From: DASSCW01 sp036555005
GTDB lineage: Bacteria; Chloroflexota; Limnocylindria; QHBO01
Reading direction: 5' to 3'
NCBI GenBank assembly: GCA_036555005.1
Contig: DATBME010000117.1
Coordinates: forward strand, 1 to 14,565
DNA length: 14,565 nt
Below, in pieces: positions 13,377 through 14,565 of this stretch (the first letter of the stretch is position 1; each line of letters opens with the position of its first letter). The notes below the pieces were generated by a model. It worked only from the letters and a program-made list of their open reading frames with translations. It made no database searches and was not told the origin of the DNA. The position numbers and the translations under genes are program-made.

Positions 13377-14250
13377 GCCCGTCGTTGAATGCGACATGCT
13401 CAGCGCCGAGATTCGGCGGTCCCTGGGTGTACAGAGCGGTGTCGATCACGATCGTGCCGTCATCCTCGATCAGCACGGCGAATCGGTCCAGGCCGCGCTC
13501 AGCGGGGCCGACCTTCATCTTCTCGCCCAGGATGTTGTAGGTGCTCTGGTGGCAGCGGCACTGGTAGCGCGTCACCGACTCGCACGGAGCCGGCACCAGG
13601 CAGCCCAGGTGCGGGCACTTCCGCCAGAGCGCCAGCAGCTCCGCGGCGGCCGGGTTCGGCAGGTCCACGTGGTTGCCCATGGCCAGCTCCTTGGCGGCGG
13701 GCACGTTGACCAGGAACACCCGGGCCGGGCCGTAGGCGAAGGGGTGACCGTTGGCGAAGCCCGGCTCGGCGGCGAGCACGGTGTCGATGGTCCCGACCCT
13801 GAACTTCGCCCCCAGGCCCTCGCGGATCTGCGGCCACAGGAAGCTGAGGGTGCCAACGCCGAACTCGAGCAGCACCAGCCCAGCCCCCACCCCCAGCATG
13901 CGGCGCAGGAAACGCCGCCGGCTCATCTCGCCGGCTGGTGGCGTGGTGGCGATCACCCCGATCGGCGGTACGGCCGGCGTGGCCGCCATCACCGACGGGA
14001 CCGATGCGACCGTGGCGGCCGGTGCCGGAACAGCGGCCATCAGCGGCGCATGACCGGCCGTGGCGCCGGCCGCCGGCCAGGCGCGCCGGTTGGCCCAGGC
14101 GTCGACCACGCCACCGGCCAGGTTCGGCAGGTCGCGCCAGCCCGACCGGCGATCGGCCAGCACCTGGAGCAGCTCGTCCGCGTAACGCTCGCGCCAGCGA
14201 GGCGGATAGCAGCCGACCAGCAGCCGATGCAGGAACGGCGGGCGGCTCAC
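13345..14250 (-). CDS. Rieske [2Fe-2S] protein with PadR-associated N-terminal domain
   Basis: 301 residues from GTG 14250, whose GTGA overlaps the padR stop. Residues 1-58 (LHRLLVGCYPPRWRERYADELLQVL, then WRDLPNLAGGVVDAW) match the short helical domain often encoded beside PadR regulators. An Ala/Pro/Val-rich linker follows (59-105). Next come a twin-arginine motif SRRRFLRRM (110-118) and a membrane helix (about 117-139). The C-terminal Rieske domain has CPHLGC (C212, H214, C217) and CRCH (C231, C233, H234): C212, H214, C231 and H234 hold the cluster, and C217-C233 can form the disulfide seen in bc-complex Rieske proteins. The likely role is electron transfer at the outer membrane face in a quinol-oxidising complex. 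No cytochrome b gene is in view. An internal ATG (residue 109) could start a shorter Rieske protein. Confidence 0.9.
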   Translation of the reverse strand: MSRPPFLHRLLVGCYPPRWRERYADELLQVLADRRSGWRDLPNLAGGVVDAWANRRAWPAAGATAGHAPLMAAVPAPAATVASVPSVMAATPAVPPIGVIATTPPAGEMSRRRFLRRMLGVGAGLVLLEFGVGTLSFLWPQIREGLGAKFRVGTIDTVLAAEPGFANGHPFAYGPARVFLVNVPAAKELAMGNHVDLPNPAAAELLALWRKCPHLGCLVPAPCESVTRYQCRCHQSTYNILGEKMKVGPAERGLDRFAVLIEDDGTIVIDTALYTQGPPNLGAEHVAFNDGHAWDAACGLE

Positions 14251-14565
14251 GGGGTGCCTCGATCCGGCTGGCGCAGGCGGCCGCGGCCGACGCGCACGAA
14301 GCGCGCCATCTCGTCCAGCCGCTCCGCCAGGGCCGCGCTGCCGGCGGCGGTCAGCCGATACGGGCGGCGCCGGTCCTCGGCCGGCAACGGCACCACCAGG
14401 CCGGCCTGCTCCAGCCGGGCCAGGACCGCGTACAGCGTCCCCGGCCCCATGGCCAGGCCGCTGAACTCCTCGACGTCGGCCATGATCGCGTAGCCGTGCT
14501 TCGGGCCATCGGACAGGCTGGCGAGCACCACCACGGCCGGCTCCACGTAGCGCCCCAGCTCCGCG
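14247..14565 (-). CDS. PadR-family transcriptional regulator (5' end beyond window)
   Basis: The frame is open to the right edge. The residues AELGRYVEPAVVVLASL continue upstream of the GTG at 14546, so the true start is probably outside the window. The winged helix is clear: LSDGPKHGYAIMADVEEFSG, then GPGTLYAVLARLEQAGLV as recognition helix and RRRPYRLTAAGSAAL as wing. PadR proteins are dimeric repressors that answer small molecules or stress. The long C-terminal helix usual for dimerisation is short here (ERLDEMARFVRVGRGR). The stop overlaps the start of the Rieske gene by 4 nt, so they are translationally coupled and the regulator likely controls its own operon. Confidence 0.9.
   Translation of the reverse strand, partial: AELGRYVEPAVVVLASLSDGPKHGYAIMADVEEFSGLAMGPGTLYAVLARLEQAGLVVPLPAEDRRRPYRLTAAGSAALAERLDEMARFVRVGRGRLRQPDRGTP

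Overview
This is a GC-rich (visually about 70% G+C) bacterial chromosomal segment with tightly packed genes. I infer Chloroflexota (soil or freshwater, Limnocylindria-like) or possibly Actinomycetota, but I see no taxonomic marker. The inference rests on a second-type tryptophan synthase beta chain (TrpB2), an F420-type luciferase-like oxidoreductase, the paired cNMP-binding histidine kinase and receiver/flavin-reductase proteins, a PadR-linked Rieske protein, and several starts that look leaderless. I find no rRNA, tRNA, CRISPR array, phage gene or transposase.

Layout. 1-768 (+) is the C-terminal part of a GMC alcohol oxidase. It runs tail-to-tail into a minus-strand operon, arsR - SRPBCC/AHSA1 - LLM oxidoreductase (2711 down to 765). 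The operon is driven by a near-consensus promoter with a perfect 12-bp dyad in its spacer. A ZIP-type membrane protein (3465-2776), a DUF427 protein (3796-3506) and TrpB2 (5273-3918) follow, all on the minus strand. TrpB2 is preceded by a complete tryptophan-type T-box riboswitch with its own promoter. Divergent from it on the plus strand are two short coupled genes (5694-6073). The second encodes a zinc/iron-knuckle protein.

A 611-residue secreted or anchored Kelch propeller gene (6368-8203) follows. It is flanked on both sides by related long imperfect palindromes (6137-6284 and 8214-8363, plus a partial copy at 8381-8413). Next comes a minus-strand signalling pair: a cNMP-binding histidine kinase (9813-8434) and, upstream of it, a receiver/thioredoxin-fold/thioredoxin-reductase-like protein (11510-9828). 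A divergent DAO-family FAD oxidoreductase (11594-12784, +) meets a minus-strand cluster read from the right edge: PadR regulator (truncated), a Rieske protein with a PadR-associated N-terminal domain, and a small lipoprotein.

How the genes work together. The best supported regulatory unit is TrpB2 with its T-box: uncharged tRNA-Trp would stabilise the antiterminator and switch on the terminal step of tryptophan synthesis. The arsR operon looks autoregulated. The kinase and receiver-flavoprotein look like a cognate pair linking a ligand or redox signal to phosphotransfer. PadR and the Rieske protein share an overlapping start/stop, so the regulator probably controls this electron-transfer protein. 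Several other starts (Kelch, DAO, receiver-flavoprotein, DUF427) have a TANNNT box 6-9 nt before the start codon and no Shine-Dalgarno sequence, which suggests leaderless or near-leaderless mRNAs.
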